Under the pieces are notes generated by a model. That model was not told the DNA's origin. It searched no databases and saw only the letters and a program-made list of their open reading frames with translations. A stretch of 64,000 bases of DNA. Source: Aphanothece hegewaldii CCALA 016. GTDB taxonomy: Bacteria; Cyanobacteriota; Cyanobacteriia; Cyanobacteriales; Microcystaceae. The DNA lies in assembly GCF_003007785.1 (NCBI RefSeq), contig NZ_PXOH01000022.1:1-64000 (forward strand), in the 5' to 3' direction. Below, one piece after another: positions 1-8,846 of the stretch (within the stretch, counting starts at the first letter, position 1; every line of letters begins with the position of its first letter). The position numbers were made by a program, and so were the translations under genes.

Positions 1-41
1 TTATTATTTTCTTAACAAGGGTTTTATTTGTTATCTGGCTT

Positions 42-281
42 TCAAACTCTTGATTTGTCAAGGTTCAGGTCGCGTTCGGAGTTTGGTTTTTGGCGTTTCG
101 CTTGAACCGCTCTCTTTACCGCGCATTTACCAATATAAGCAATTCTCCAAGGAATGTCAATACCCTTGCCAAAAGTTTTTTTCAGTCTCTCGATTCCTTT
201 TGGGGTAAGGCTTTTGGCGATTTTGACCTCTAACATTCCTCCAAAATTCCCCAAATTTCTCAAAAAATATTGATGGCTCAT
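42..281 (-). CDS. Small basic hypothetical protein (doubtful)
   Basis: An open frame of 79 residues, rich in Lys and Arg, with no recognisable domain, signal peptide or membrane segment. It lies alone at the window edge, with an AT-rich gap before the next gene. The residue composition is plausible for a small soluble basic protein or for the remnant of a longer one. I do not recognise a family, and there is no operon partner to support it. It could be a chance frame. Confidence 0.3.
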   Translation of the reverse strand: MSHQYFLRNLGNFGGMLEVKIAKSLTPKGIERLKKTFGKGIDIPWRIAYIGKCAVKRAVQAKRQKPNSERDLNLDKSRV

Positions 282-682
282 CGGCTCAAATCCTTATACA
301 GCAATCTTTATAAGCATTAAAAAATTTTCTTTCTCTAGGCGACTTTTTTTGAGTGAGGCTATATAACTTTGATACTTGCCTTATATATGTATCTAGGTAA
401 GACAGTTGCCATAACTATATAGAAAATTTTTAGTTGGTTTCGGATTTAGCCAAACAATTCAACCAGAGGACAAAATCCTTAAAGAGAGCGACAATTTAAA
501 ATCAAGCGAATCTATACAATAGATTTAATACTATTGCTCATGCTTGATAGATAGAATAATTGCAATGTCTTCAACCTCGAAATTGTAATATCTACACTTT
601 TTGCACAATTTTACAAAAGTTAATGTATGAAATGATGTTACCTCATGGTATAATTGCCGCCAAACCTTTCTTTATTGTTACT
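282..682. other. AT-rich intergenic region
   Basis: About 400 bases with no convincing gene. The sequence is AT-rich with short homopolymer runs. I see no strong terminator hairpin for rtcB, which ends at its right-hand border, and no tRNA or repeat element shared with the rest of the window. Confidence 0.6.
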
Positions 683-1864
683 CTACCCTTTAACACACAT
701 TACTTGTTTGAGAGTGGCAACAATCTCTACTAAATCGGATTGTTGATTCATAACTTGTTCAATAGGTTTATAAGCTCCAGGAATCTCATCAAGAATTTTA
801 TAATCCTTGCGACATTCTACACCTTCGGTTTGCTGAATTAAATCATCAAGAGAAAAGTGTTTTTTAGCTTGAGTTCGAGACATTAAACGCCCTGCACCGT
901 GAGCGCAAGAACAAAAACTCTCTGCACATCCTTTTCCTTTAACAATATATGATTTAGCTCCCATTGATCCTGGTATAATACCGTAATCATTTTCTCTAGC
1001 ACGTACCGCACCTTTACGAGTTACATAAACATCTTCACCAAAATGATGTTCTTTTTCTGCATAATTGTGATGACAATTTACGGATAAAATGGGTTTAGTA
1101 AGTTTACCTCCTGCTATATTTTTTTCGACAATATGTTTAAACCGTGCCATCATAATTTCGCGGTTCATTCGTGCATAGTCCTGCGCCCATTGTAAATCTC
1201 GCCAATAAGCTTCAAATTCTGGTGTACCTGCAACAAAATAAGATAAATCTGGATCAGGTAATTTAATTTCAGTCAATTTAGCTAAATTTTTTGCTGTTGA
1301 AATATGACACTGAGCCAGTTGATTTCCAATACCGCGTGATCCAGAATGAAGCATTAGCCAAACTTGATTATCAGTATCTAAACAAAGTTCGATAAAATGA
1401 TTTCCCCCACCTAACGAACCAAGTTGTTTAATGGCTTTTTTATCTAGGTTTTGTACCCCTTTATGTAAATCTTTAAAGTGTTGCCAACCTAACCAGTTAG
1501 TCACATTTTTTTCTATTTCTTTGTTTTCATCAAAACCAACAGGTATAGCTTCTTCAATCTCTAAACGAATTTTTTTCAGCTTTCTTTCTAGTTGATCTCC
1601 ATGAAATGGCATTTTAAGAGCAGCCATTCCACAACCCACGTCAACTCCGACGGCTGCGGGAATTACTGCATCTTTGGTCGCAATAACTGAACCTACTAAC
1701 GCCCCTTTTCCTAAATGTACATCGGGCATTAAAGCGACGTGTTTGTAAACAAAAGGCAAAGAAGCAACATTTTTCGCCATCTGTGTTTCTTTGGGTGCAA
1801 GGTCGTGACCCGCCCAAGACAGTATTGGTGATGCTGTCTTTAAATCTAAGGTATTGTATGACAT
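683..1864 (-). CDS. rtcB: RtcB-family RNA ligase
   Basis: 393 residues, close to the usual bacterial length of about 400. RtcB joins RNA 2',3'-cyclic phosphate (or 3'-phosphate) ends to 5'-OH ends using GTP and Mn2+, in RNA repair or tRNA splicing. Visible motifs are DVHLGKG, the metal site GVDVGCG, GGGNHFIEL, HSGSRG, the HH pair in VNCHHNYAEKE, and CAHGAGR, whose His is the residue guanylylated in the family. A two-Cys stretch (CSC) sits just before the guanylylated His. No archease or RtcA neighbour is present, so the gene looks monocistronic. It has its own consensus-like promoter. The family call is secure. The physiological substrate in cyanobacteria is not shown by the sequence. Confidence 0.95.
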   Translation of the reverse strand: MSYNTLDLKTASPILSWAGHDLAPKETQMAKNVASLPFVYKHVALMPDVHLGKGALVGSVIATKDAVIPAAVGVDVGCGMAALKMPFHGDQLERKLKKIRLEIEEAIPVGFDENKEIEKNVTNWLGWQHFKDLHKGVQNLDKKAIKQLGSLGGGNHFIELCLDTDNQVWLMLHSGSRGIGNQLAQCHISTAKNLAKLTEIKLPDPDLSYFVAGTPEFEAYWRDLQWAQDYARMNREIMMARFKHIVEKNIAGGKLTKPILSVNCHHNYAEKEHHFGEDVYVTRKGAVRARENDYGIIPGSMGAKSYIVKGKGCAESFCSCAHGAGRLMSRTQAKKHFSLDDLIQQTEGVECRKDYKILDEIPGAYKPIEQVMNQQSDLVEIVATLKQVMCVKG

Positions 1865-1889
1865 ATTTTTAATTACATTATATATTACA

Positions 1890-1917
1890 ATTATAATACA
1901 TAATGAACGGTTGTCAA
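1890..1917 (-). promoter_or_regulatory. Sigma70-type promoter of rtcB
   Basis: On the minus strand a perfect -35 TTGACA (1912-1917) is followed after 16 nt by a perfect -10 TATAAT (1890-1895). It lies 26-53 nt upstream of the rtcB start codon. This is one of the best consensus promoters in the window. Confidence 0.7.
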
Positions 1918-1992
1918 GAATGACATACCTATAGCCGTTGTTTTGAGAGACAGGATAGAATAGAGGCGACCTCCCTCATTGAATAAACTGAT

Positions 1993-2586
1993 ATGAGCCG
2001 TCCCTTAAAAAATTCAATTCATCAAGAGTTCAAAACTCAAGTCACGATTTTAGGTAGTTTTTTAGTCACTTTTTGGATAGTAGAAATTATTGATCGATTC
2101 GTTTTTCGAGGTCGGCTTGATGTTTACGGCATTATTCCACATTATTTAATTGGTTTACGAGGTATCTTATTTGCACCGTTTTTACATGGAAATTTTGCTC
2201 ATTTAATCGCTAACTCAGTACCCTTTGTAATTTTGGGCTGGCTAGTAATGTTACAAGAAACAAGTGATTTCTTTATTGTTACAGGCATTACCATGTTAGT
2301 CGGAGGTTTGGGGGTTTGGATTTTTGGTATTCCGGGTTCTGTTCATATTGGAGCAAGTATTTTAATTTTTGGCTATTTAGGATTTTTGTTATTAAGAGGA
2401 TATTTCCAGCGTAACTTTGCTTCTATTATGCTTTCCGTTATTGTTGGTGTACTCTATGGTGGTACGGTGTGGGGTGTTTTACCTTCTCAACCTGGTATTT
2501 CTTGGCAAGGTCATTTATTCGGCTTTTTAGGTGGTGTTTTAGCCGCGAAAATAATTGCTAAGGAAAAACGGAAATATGATTCTTAA
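1993..2586 (+). CDS. Rhomboid-family intramembrane serine protease
   Basis: 197 residues with about six hydrophobic segments, the minimal bacterial rhomboid size. Rhomboids cleave transmembrane substrates inside the membrane with a Ser-His dyad. The likely catalytic Ser is in HIGASILIFGYLG (around residue 120) and the His in SWQGHLFGFLGG (around residue 174). The N-terminal loop carries the HGNFAHLIANS block typical of the family. The serine motif reads G-A-S-I rather than the common G-x-S-G, a variant seen in divergent rhomboids. The gene starts 129 nt from divergent rtcB. No substrate can be inferred from the neighbours. Confidence 0.85.
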   Translation: MSRPLKNSIHQEFKTQVTILGSFLVTFWIVEIIDRFVFRGRLDVYGIIPHYLIGLRGILFAPFLHGNFAHLIANSVPFVILGWLVMLQETSDFFIVTGITMLVGGLGVWIFGIPGSVHIGASILIFGYLGFLLLRGYFQRNFASIMLSVIVGVLYGGTVWGVLPSQPGISWQGHLFGFLGGVLAAKIIAKEKRKYDS

Positions 2587-2804
2587 CAAGAAAAATATTG
2601 ACAATAATTACTTATCATTCTCATTAATTTTAACTATATTCGGATTTGAAGATTTTATTCTTTTTTGCAATACCCGATCGCTTGAAGATTGCTGATATAA
2701 TCGGGTTAAAGGAATATTAAGATTAGTTAAATTTCTTCCGATTGATTAGTCTATATATTGAAAAATGCAACTTTATCGGCCGTCCACAGGAGCCACCTGA
2801 TCCC

Positions 2805-4277
2805 ATGACTGTTTACGACGAGTTTTTGATTGATCCCTACTCTATCAATTCATCTGACAAACCTGAAGAGGCTTGTGGTGTATTTGGTGTTTATGCTCCA
2901 GAAGAAGAGGTCGCCAAATTAGCGTATTTTGGTTTGTATGCTCTACAACATCGGGGTCAAGAGTCTGCGGGTATTGCAACTTTTGAGGGAGAGACTATCC
3001 ACTGTTACAAAAATATGGGGTTAGTAGCTCAAATTTTTAAAGAAGATATTCTTAAAACTTTACCAGGAACGATCGCCGTCGGTCATACGCGCTATTCAAC
3101 CACAGGCTCAAGTCTTCGGGCTAACGCTCAACCCGCAGTTGTTGAAACAAGTCTCGGCGCTCTCGCATTAGCACATAATGGTAATTTAGTCAATACTTTA
3201 GAGCTTCGTCAAACCTTAGAAAAACGGGGTTGTGATTTTGAGACAACAACAGACTCAGAAATGATTGCTGTAGCGATCGCTCAAGAAATAAATAGCGGAC
3301 AGGATTGGATCGAAGCGGCGATTAATGCTTTTCGACTTTGCTCAGGGGCTTATAGTTTAGTCATTGGTACACCTGTAGGCTTGATGGGTGCAAGAGATCC
3401 CAATGGAATACGCCCACTGGTTTTAGGCGAAATAGAAACCGATGCAGGAAACACTCGTTATGTTTTAGCATCCGAAACCTGTGGTTTAGATATTATTAGT
3501 GCAACCTATATACGAGACATCGAACCTGGCGAACTTGTTTGGATTACAGAAGACGGTATTACCTCTCATTTTTGGGGAAAATCAGAACGTAAACTTTGTA
3601 TTTTTGAGATGATTTATTTTGCTCGTCCTGATAGCATTATGCACGACGAGAGCTTATATACCTATCGTATTCGTTTAGGTGAACAACTCGCTAGAGAGTC
3701 TTATGTCGAAGCTGATTTAGTTATGGGTGTACCTGATTCTGGCATACCTGCTGCAATTGGTTTTTCCGAAGAATCTGGGATTCGTTACGGTGAAGGATTA
3801 ATTAAAAATCGCTATGTGGGAAGAACTTTTATTCAACCGACGCAACACATGAGAGAACATGGTATACGGATGAAATTAAATCCATTAAAAGATGTTCTTA
3901 ATGGCAAACGAGTGATTATTGTTGATGATTCAATTGTTAGAGGAACTACTAGCCGTAAAATTGTACGAGCTTTACGAGAAGCAGGAGCAACAGAAGTTCA
4001 TATGAGAATTTCTTCACCTCCAGTAACTCATCCTTGCTTTTATGGGATTGACACCGATAATCAATCACAATTAATAGCCGCCACCAAATCAGTAGAAGAA
4101 ATCCGTCAACAAATTGAAGTTGATTCTTTAGCGTATTTAAGTTGGCGAGGAATGTTAGAAGCAACAGGAAAAGATCCTAATAGCTTTTGTTCGGCTTGTT
4201 TTAACGGTGATTATCCGATTACAATTCCTAATAATCTTAAAGGAGCTAAATTAATCTTAGAAAAATCAGGAGTGTAA
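2805..4277 (+). CDS. purF: Amidophosphoribosyltransferase
   Basis: Catalyses the first committed step of purine synthesis (PRPP + Gln to phosphoribosylamine). I prefer the ATG at 2805 (490 residues) over an in-frame TTG at 2742, because an AGGAG-like site lies upstream and homologues begin here. A 23-residue propeptide precedes the catalytic Cys in EEACGVFGVY, which becomes the N-terminal nucleophile after cleavage. The Gln-amidotransferase domain fills roughly residues 24-260. The phosphoribosyltransferase domain has the PRPP loop VIIVDDSIVRGTTSRK. Cys residues in SETCG, HPCFYG and FCSACFNG match the B. subtilis-type enzyme, which carries a 4Fe-4S cluster and a propeptide. A weak hairpin terminator follows directly. 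Confidence 0.96.
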   Translation: MTVYDEFLIDPYSINSSDKPEEACGVFGVYAPEEEVAKLAYFGLYALQHRGQESAGIATFEGETIHCYKNMGLVAQIFKEDILKTLPGTIAVGHTRYSTTGSSLRANAQPAVVETSLGALALAHNGNLVNTLELRQTLEKRGCDFETTTDSEMIAVAIAQEINSGQDWIEAAINAFRLCSGAYSLVIGTPVGLMGARDPNGIRPLVLGEIETDAGNTRYVLASETCGLDIISATYIRDIEPGELVWITEDGITSHFWGKSERKLCIFEMIYFARPDSIMHDESLYTYRIRLGEQLARESYVEADLVMGVPDSGIPAAIGFSEESGIRYGEGLIKNRYVGRTFIQPTQHMREHGIRMKLNPLKDVLNGKRVIIVDDSIVRGTTSRKIVRALREAGATEVHMRISSPPVTHPCFYGIDTDNQSQLIAATKSVEEIRQQIEVDSLAYLSWRGMLEATGKDPNSFCSACFNGDYPITIPNNLKGAKLILEKSGV

Positions 4278-4287
4278 TTTTAGAAAT

Positions 4288-4309
4288 TCTCGAAGTGCGA
4301 GATCTTTTT
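4288..4309 (+). terminator. Probable rho-independent terminator of purF
   Basis: The hairpin TCTCG-aagtg-CGAGA is followed by TCTTTTT, 10 nt after the purF stop codon. The stem is only 5 bp. A second, longer imperfect GC-rich hairpin (around 4329-4367) follows and may help. Confidence 0.55.
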
Positions 4310-4398
4310 AAGATACTTTGAAACTCTCGCCGCTTAACTGCTTTTGGTGGAAATTTAACGGCGGCGACTCGTCACTTCATTGAGCGGAGACTAAATTA

Positions 4399-4956
4399 TT
4401 ATTCAAATTCTGGCGGCCAAATTTCATTAATTGGGAGTTCCCAACCAGGTAATAAATCAGGAAGAGTTAAAACATCTTGATTTCTTAAAATAATGGGAGT
4501 AGCTTCGGGACGATAAATGATCACATTTTTTTGATCTGGATCAATTAATATACCTATTTTGGCTCCAAGTGATAAAAATAACCTAATTTTTTCTTCTATA
4601 AGTTTAACTCTATCACTTTGTGATTTAACTTCTACAACTAAATCGGGAACTAATTTTGCAAAACTTCTAACCGTGCGTTTTAATCTTGCTGCTTGTACAA
4701 AAGAAATATCGGGGGCTTTAACATCACTATTCGGTAAAATAAAGCCTCCCGCAGAATCAAAAACTCTCCCCAAACGACGAGGATAAATCCAATTTCCTAG
4801 GGAACGACTAAATAAAAATGAAACTTCGCTTGATGTAATATCTGAAGGACCCATAATCAATACTTTTCCGTCATCTATCTCAACTTGATAATCATGCCCC
4901 GCGTCTGATAAAAGACTTTGAATTTCTTTTAATTGTTTAATTGTCATATTAGACAT
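4399..4956 (-). CDS. Uma2-family (DUF820) putative restriction-like endonuclease
   Basis: 185 residues, the usual size of the Uma2/DUF820 family, which is heavily expanded in cyanobacteria. The PD-(D/E)xK-like core is visible as PDISFV followed by PDLVVEVKS, then the helical EEKIRLFLSLGAKIGILIDP and the strand NVIIYRP. The conserved acidic residues and Lys of the nuclease core are all present, so the protein looks intact. Its biological role is not established for the family. Association with mobile elements or defence has been proposed. No partner gene is adjacent; pmbA upstream on the same strand is probably a separate unit. Confidence 0.85.
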   Translation of the reverse strand: MSNMTIKQLKEIQSLLSDAGHDYQVEIDDGKVLIMGPSDITSSEVSFLFSRSLGNWIYPRRLGRVFDSAGGFILPNSDVKAPDISFVQAARLKRTVRSFAKLVPDLVVEVKSQSDRVKLIEEKIRLFLSLGAKIGILIDPDQKNVIIYRPEATPIILRNQDVLTLPDLLPGWELPINEIWPPEFE

Positions 4957-4984
4957 AATTAATCACCTCTCTAGCTTAGAATTT

Positions 4985-5001
4985 AGGTGGGAATAACCCA
5001 C
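4985..5001. terminator. Short GC hairpin between pmbA-like gene and Uma2 gene
   Basis: The perfect hairpin GGTGGG-aataa-CCCACC lies 9 nt beyond the stop of the minus-strand PmbA-like gene. No long U-run follows on that strand, so termination is possible but not certain. Confidence 0.35.
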
Positions 5002-5009
5002 CCAATTAA

Positions 5010-6353
5010 TTATTGTTCTCCAGTAATCGAAAGTTCCTCAACCCAAATCCGAGGACAAATTCCACCTGGAGTTACTTCTGCTTCGGATTCGACAAAAATA
5101 ATCGATTTTAGAAGCGTTAGAAAGTCACCAGCAACAGTCGCAGAATCGATACTTGTATATTTTCCTTTGTTGACTAACCAGCCATCAAATGGTAAAGAAA
5201 AAGAACCTTGTAAAGAATTTACACCCGCATGAAGGGCTTGTAAATTATCGATTAAAACAACATTTTCTGCTTCTTCTAAACGATAAGTTTGTGTCGAATT
5301 TTCGCAAGCATAAACATGATAGAAATGTGAACTAACACCAACTTTAGCCCCAATACTACCATGTCCAGTAGGTTCGGTATTCATTCGTTTAGCCGTAATC
5401 GTACTGTGAAGAAAATTCTTTAAAATCCCTTGGGAAATTAAAGTAATTTTGCGAGTTGGCGTTCCTTCTCCATCAAAAGTTTCAGCAGAAATATTTTCAG
5501 GATGAAGCGCATTATCATCTACACATAAATATGGTGCGGCAATTTGAGAGCCTATTGATTCTGGAGTCGATAAACTTTGTTTATCAAGAATACTTTGGGC
5601 ATTAAAAAGATTAGAAAATCGACCAAATAAACTCAAGAAAGCACGAGGTGAAAAAACAACCCTATATTTACCCGTTTTAATTGGTTTATAGTCTAGATGG
5701 CTAATTGTTTTACTAACTGCTTCCTTGATACAACCATCTATATCAAGATCTTGTAAACTATGACTGATTTTAAATGCGCCAGAACTGCGAGGCTTTTTAC
5801 CTTCTTGCTCAGTTTTAGTATACAGATAGATGGATGTGTAGGCGCGAACTTCTTCTCGCATTGCCCCTTCACTATTAAGATAAAAACGGTTGCCGTCCTG
5901 TTGACCTAAACCGTTGTAGGGTACACTTTCAATAGCAGGATGGGCATCTATTACCGTTTTTTCTGCATCAATCAATTTTTCAATGAGATCCGATACAGGT
6001 GCTTGATCTGGGGTTTCTTGGGGAATACTAACCGTCGGAGCTTTTGCTTGTGGACTAAAATCAGGTACATTATCTTTTACCCCAAAAAAACTCGCCTCAG
6101 ATGCTGTTTTTAAGGCTAATTTTAAACCCGTTGGATCAACATCGGTAGTAGAAGTAACCCCAACTTGATTATTTTTATTCCACACTCTAACAATAACGCT
6201 AGAACGGTTAGACGCTTGAACCTGCTTGGGTTCTCCCTGAAAAACTTCGACACTGGTATCGTCTACCGATGAACCATAGATATCATATTTATCGATACCC
6301 AGTTCACGGGCGATCGCTGCGGCACTCTGAGCTATTTCTTGAACCTTCGGCAT
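5010..6353 (-). CDS. TldD/PmbA (TldE)-family protein
   Basis: 447 residues, as in PmbA/TldE. In the family TldD carries the metal-binding HExxH protease motif and TldE/PmbA is its non-catalytic partner. Together they degrade unfolded peptides or trim modified peptides. No HExxH is visible here, so this is the PmbA/TldE-like member. Typical blocks are the N-terminal DIYGSSVDDTSVEVFQGE, the conserved RVWNKNNQVGVTSTTD, and the C-terminal PTGHGSIGAK and NLQALHAGVNSLQGSFSLP with a final Gly-rich domain. The partner tldD is not in the window. The upstream neighbour is a membrane protein on the same strand, 30 nt away, so a shared transcript is possible. Confidence 0.88.
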   Translation of the reverse strand: MPKVQEIAQSAAAIARELGIDKYDIYGSSVDDTSVEVFQGEPKQVQASNRSSVIVRVWNKNNQVGVTSTTDVDPTGLKLALKTASEASFFGVKDNVPDFSPQAKAPTVSIPQETPDQAPVSDLIEKLIDAEKTVIDAHPAIESVPYNGLGQQDGNRFYLNSEGAMREEVRAYTSIYLYTKTEQEGKKPRSSGAFKISHSLQDLDIDGCIKEAVSKTISHLDYKPIKTGKYRVVFSPRAFLSLFGRFSNLFNAQSILDKQSLSTPESIGSQIAAPYLCVDDNALHPENISAETFDGEGTPTRKITLISQGILKNFLHSTITAKRMNTEPTGHGSIGAKVGVSSHFYHVYACENSTQTYRLEEAENVVLIDNLQALHAGVNSLQGSFSLPFDGWLVNKGKYTSIDSATVAGDFLTLLKSIIFVESEAEVTPGGICPRIWVEELSITGEQ

Positions 6354-6383
6354 ACTTTCAATAATCTTATTACGCTTTACTTC

Positions 6384-7031
6384 CTAGTCTATCGTTGTTT
6401 CCCTTAAAGGCGGGCGGATCATTAAATAAATAGCAGATCCCAATAATGGAACTAAAGAAACAAGCCAAAATAAAACATTATTTTTTAGTCCACGTCGTAT
6501 CATGTCATCTTTCAAAAGAATGGGAAAAAGAAGACATAATAGGCAAAAATCTAAACTCATTACATGAATAAATCTGCTAGTTTGCCACTGTTGAATAAAA
6601 TTACTCGAATCTCCCATTGAAAAAGCATAAAATAAAAATGCTATAGTACCTAAAGTGGCTGATAAACCTATCCAGCGAGAATCAACAATTTTGAGTAAGA
6701 GTGTTTTTTGTCCATCAAAGTTACTATTAGGTTGACGCAAAATTAAATAAGGCAAAATAGCAAAAGCACCTACAGCGAAAGAAAATAGAGCAAATGGCCA
6801 AGCGGGTATTTTTTGCATCCGTCCATCAGTAATTATCACGCCAGAATAAATTATTGGCCAAATTCCCATTATGTTAAATAAACTGGTAATTATTGGGTTA
6901 ATGCCGTCCCATTTCCCAGTACTTAAATTAATGATTAAATCTAAAGTATCAGGTTGATTGGGTGGCGCAAAGAAAAAAGCGTAAATGACAAATACTAACC
7001 AAATTATACCTAGAATAATTTTTTGAGCCAT
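6384..7031 (-). CDS. Conserved multi-pass membrane protein
   Basis: 215 residues with about six hydrophobic helices (roughly residues 5-25, 52-70, 78-100, 115-135, 150-172 and 183-205). The N-terminus is hydrophobic and followed by FFFAPPNQPDTLDL, a pattern I associate with conserved cyanobacterial/plastid hypothetical membrane proteins. The name and function are not known to me. No catalytic or transporter signature is seen. It precedes the PmbA-like gene on the same strand with a 30-nt gap. Confidence 0.7.
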   Translation of the reverse strand: MAQKIILGIIWLVFVIYAFFFAPPNQPDTLDLIINLSTGKWDGINPIITSLFNIMGIWPIIYSGVIITDGRMQKIPAWPFALFSFAVGAFAILPYLILRQPNSNFDGQKTLLLKIVDSRWIGLSATLGTIAFLFYAFSMGDSSNFIQQWQTSRFIHVMSLDFCLLCLLFPILLKDDMIRRGLKNNVLFWLVSLVPLLGSAIYLMIRPPLRETTID

Positions 7032-7159
7032 GATATTTAGAGGATTTTATCTATTGTAAGGATTAGGATGCCAAAATTTTTTGATAACTATTTAAAATAT
7101 AGCAGTTTTTTAATTAATGAAATATTTTTGTATGGTTATAAATTAAATTACTATAAAAC

Positions 7160-7187
7160 TGGGTTTGAGACAAAACCCCGACAATGG
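7160..7187 (-). repeat. Palindromic repeat, GGGGTTT/AAACCC family, copy 1
   Basis: On the minus strand the core reads GGGGTTTTGTCTCAAACCC, preceded by ATTGTC. It belongs to a family with further copies at 7232, 28690, 39068 and 61695. All lie between genes. Confidence 0.7.
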
Positions 7188-7231
7188 ATTTTATTTAATT
7201 GAGAAAAGATATAATTTAATAATTTTTTGAG

Positions 7232-7259
7232 AGGGTTTAAAGACTAAACCCCGACAATT
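7232..7259 (-). repeat. Palindromic repeat, GGGGTTT/AAACCC family, copy 2
   Basis: On the minus strand AATTGTC is followed by GGGGTTTAGTCTTTAAACCC. It lies 72 nt from copy 1 in the same gap, and 9 nt beyond the photolyase stop codon, so it could act as a transcript 3' end. Confidence 0.7.
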
Positions 7260-7268
7260 AATAATAAT

Positions 7269-8705
7269 TTATTCTACATTCTGTTTAATTTGTTGATATC
7301 TTCGCTTAAATTCTCGCTGTTGCTCATTATGATCGACAATAGGATCGGGATAATTACAACGATGACGTTCTAAGGGAGAAATTTTTCCTGTTACTAATTC
7401 TTCAGTATCTAGTGAGCGTAATTCGGGCAACCATTGACGAATGTATTCACCTTCTGGATCGAATTTTTGTGCTTGAGAAGCAGGATTAAAAATACGCAAA
7501 GGTTTAGGGTCCATACCACTAGATGCACTCCATTGCCAACCACCATTATTAGCAGATAAGTCGCCATCAAATAATTTTTGCATAAAGTATTTTTCTCCCA
7601 ATTGCCAGTTAATAATTAAATCTTTGGTTAAAAAACTAGCAACAATCATTCTACAGCGATTGTGCATCCAGCCAATTTCATTCATTTGACGCATGGCTGC
7701 ATCAACAATAGGATAACCTGTTTTTCCTTCACACCAAGCTTGAAAATGTTCGTCATTATTTTCCCAAGGAAACTCTTTAAATTCTTTTCGATATGCTCCT
7801 TTTGCTAATTCTGGGAAAAAGTACATACAATGTTGGTAAAATTCACGCCAAGCTAATTCTTGTTGCCATGCTTTGACACTATTTCTCACTTCATCACTAC
7901 GACTATTTTCATAAACATCACTGGTTGCTTGCCAAACGGTACGAATACCGATCGCACCAAATTTTAAAGCTGCGCTCAGTTGAGATGTTCCGTCAACGGA
8001 TGGATAATTTCTTTGCTCTTGATACTCATTAATAGCTTGATCAATAAATAACTCAAGTCTTTCTAGGGCTGCTTGTTCACCAGGTTCTAAAAGTAAAGGA
8101 TTTTCCCAAATAAACCCTAAATCTTTAGCAGTTGGTAAATTAATTGTACCGACTTTAGAGGCTAGTTCTAATTCTTGTTCGTTTAAACCTTGTAGTTTTT
8201 CTATTTTAGGAGTCGGTGAGGCTTTTTTTTGCTGGCTCCAATTTTTCCAAAAAGGAGTGTAAATTGTATAAACTTTATTGGATTGAGTCAGAATATCGTT
8301 AGGTGCGTGTAAAAGTTGATCCCAAAAATTTCTATATTTAATGCCTTTTCCTTGTAGTATTTGTGTGACTTTTTTATCTCTTTCTTTAGCGTAGGGTTCA
8401 ACGTCTAAATTAAAAAAAACTGCTTGTGCTTGTAATGTTTCTGCTAGGTTGGGAATAACTTGACTCGGTTCCCCTTTTATGATAAGTAATTGACTGCCAA
8501 TTTTTTGATAATGTTCTTGTAATTTTTCCAAGCAACCAATCATATAAGTTACTCTTGCTGGTGCAATCGCATCTCCATTTAAGATAGTTGGATCTAGACA
8601 AAATACACCGACAATCTTTTGTGTTTGTTGATAAGCTGTGGCTAAACCAATGTTGTCAGAGATTCGTAAATCTCGACGATGCCAAAATAGAATTAAGTCT
8701 GTCAT
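7269..8705 (-). CDS. phrA: Class I deoxyribodipyrimidine (CPD) photolyase
   Basis: 478 residues, close to the 484 of the Synechococcus 8-HDF-type photolyase. It repairs cyclobutane pyrimidine dimers with blue light and FADH-. The N-terminal alpha/beta antenna domain starts [18 protein letters not shown] and includes [13 protein letters not shown]. The C-terminal helical FAD domain has [49 protein letters not shown] and [12 protein letters not shown], which are the standard FAD and DNA contacts. The sequence fits CPD photolyase rather than a DASH cryptochrome. It stands alone on the minus strand with palindromic repeats just beyond its stop. Confidence 0.93.
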   Translation of the reverse strand: MTDLILFWHRRDLRISDNIGLATAYQQTQKIVGVFCLDPTILNGDAIAPARVTYMIGCLEKLQEHYQKIGSQLLIIKGEPSQVIPNLAETLQAQAVFFNLDVEPYAKERDKKVTQILQGKGIKYRNFWDQLLHAPNDILTQSNKVYTIYTPFWKNWSQQKKASPTPKIEKLQGLNEQELELASKVGTINLPTAKDLGFIWENPLLLEPGEQAALERLELFIDQAINEYQEQRNYPSVDGTSQLSAALKFGAIGIRTVWQATSDVYENSRSDEVRNSVKAWQQELAWREFYQHCMYFFPELAKGAYRKEFKEFPWENNDEHFQAWCEGKTGYPIVDAAMRQMNEIGWMHNRCRMIVASFLTKDLIINWQLGEKYFMQKLFDGDLSANNGGWQWSASSGMDPKPLRIFNPASQAQKFDPEGEYIRQWLPELRSLDTEELVTGKISPLERHRCNYPDPIVDHNEQQREFKRRYQQIKQNVE

Positions 8706-8846
8706 AGAAATTTGAATTAGATATAGTTTAATTGTACTAAATAAGGGTTAATTTTTCATCTAAAGCAAAATCTACCCTTATTGAAAGCTTTTTGCCCTCT
8801 GTCTAGGGTAGAAGTCTATTTTTGAGGCGAAGAATGTAGATTGTTC

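Noticed and set aside
2742..2804. TTG start extending PurF by 21 residues
   Set aside because: The extension is not PurF-like, and the ATG at 2805 gives the usual propeptide length before the catalytic Cys.
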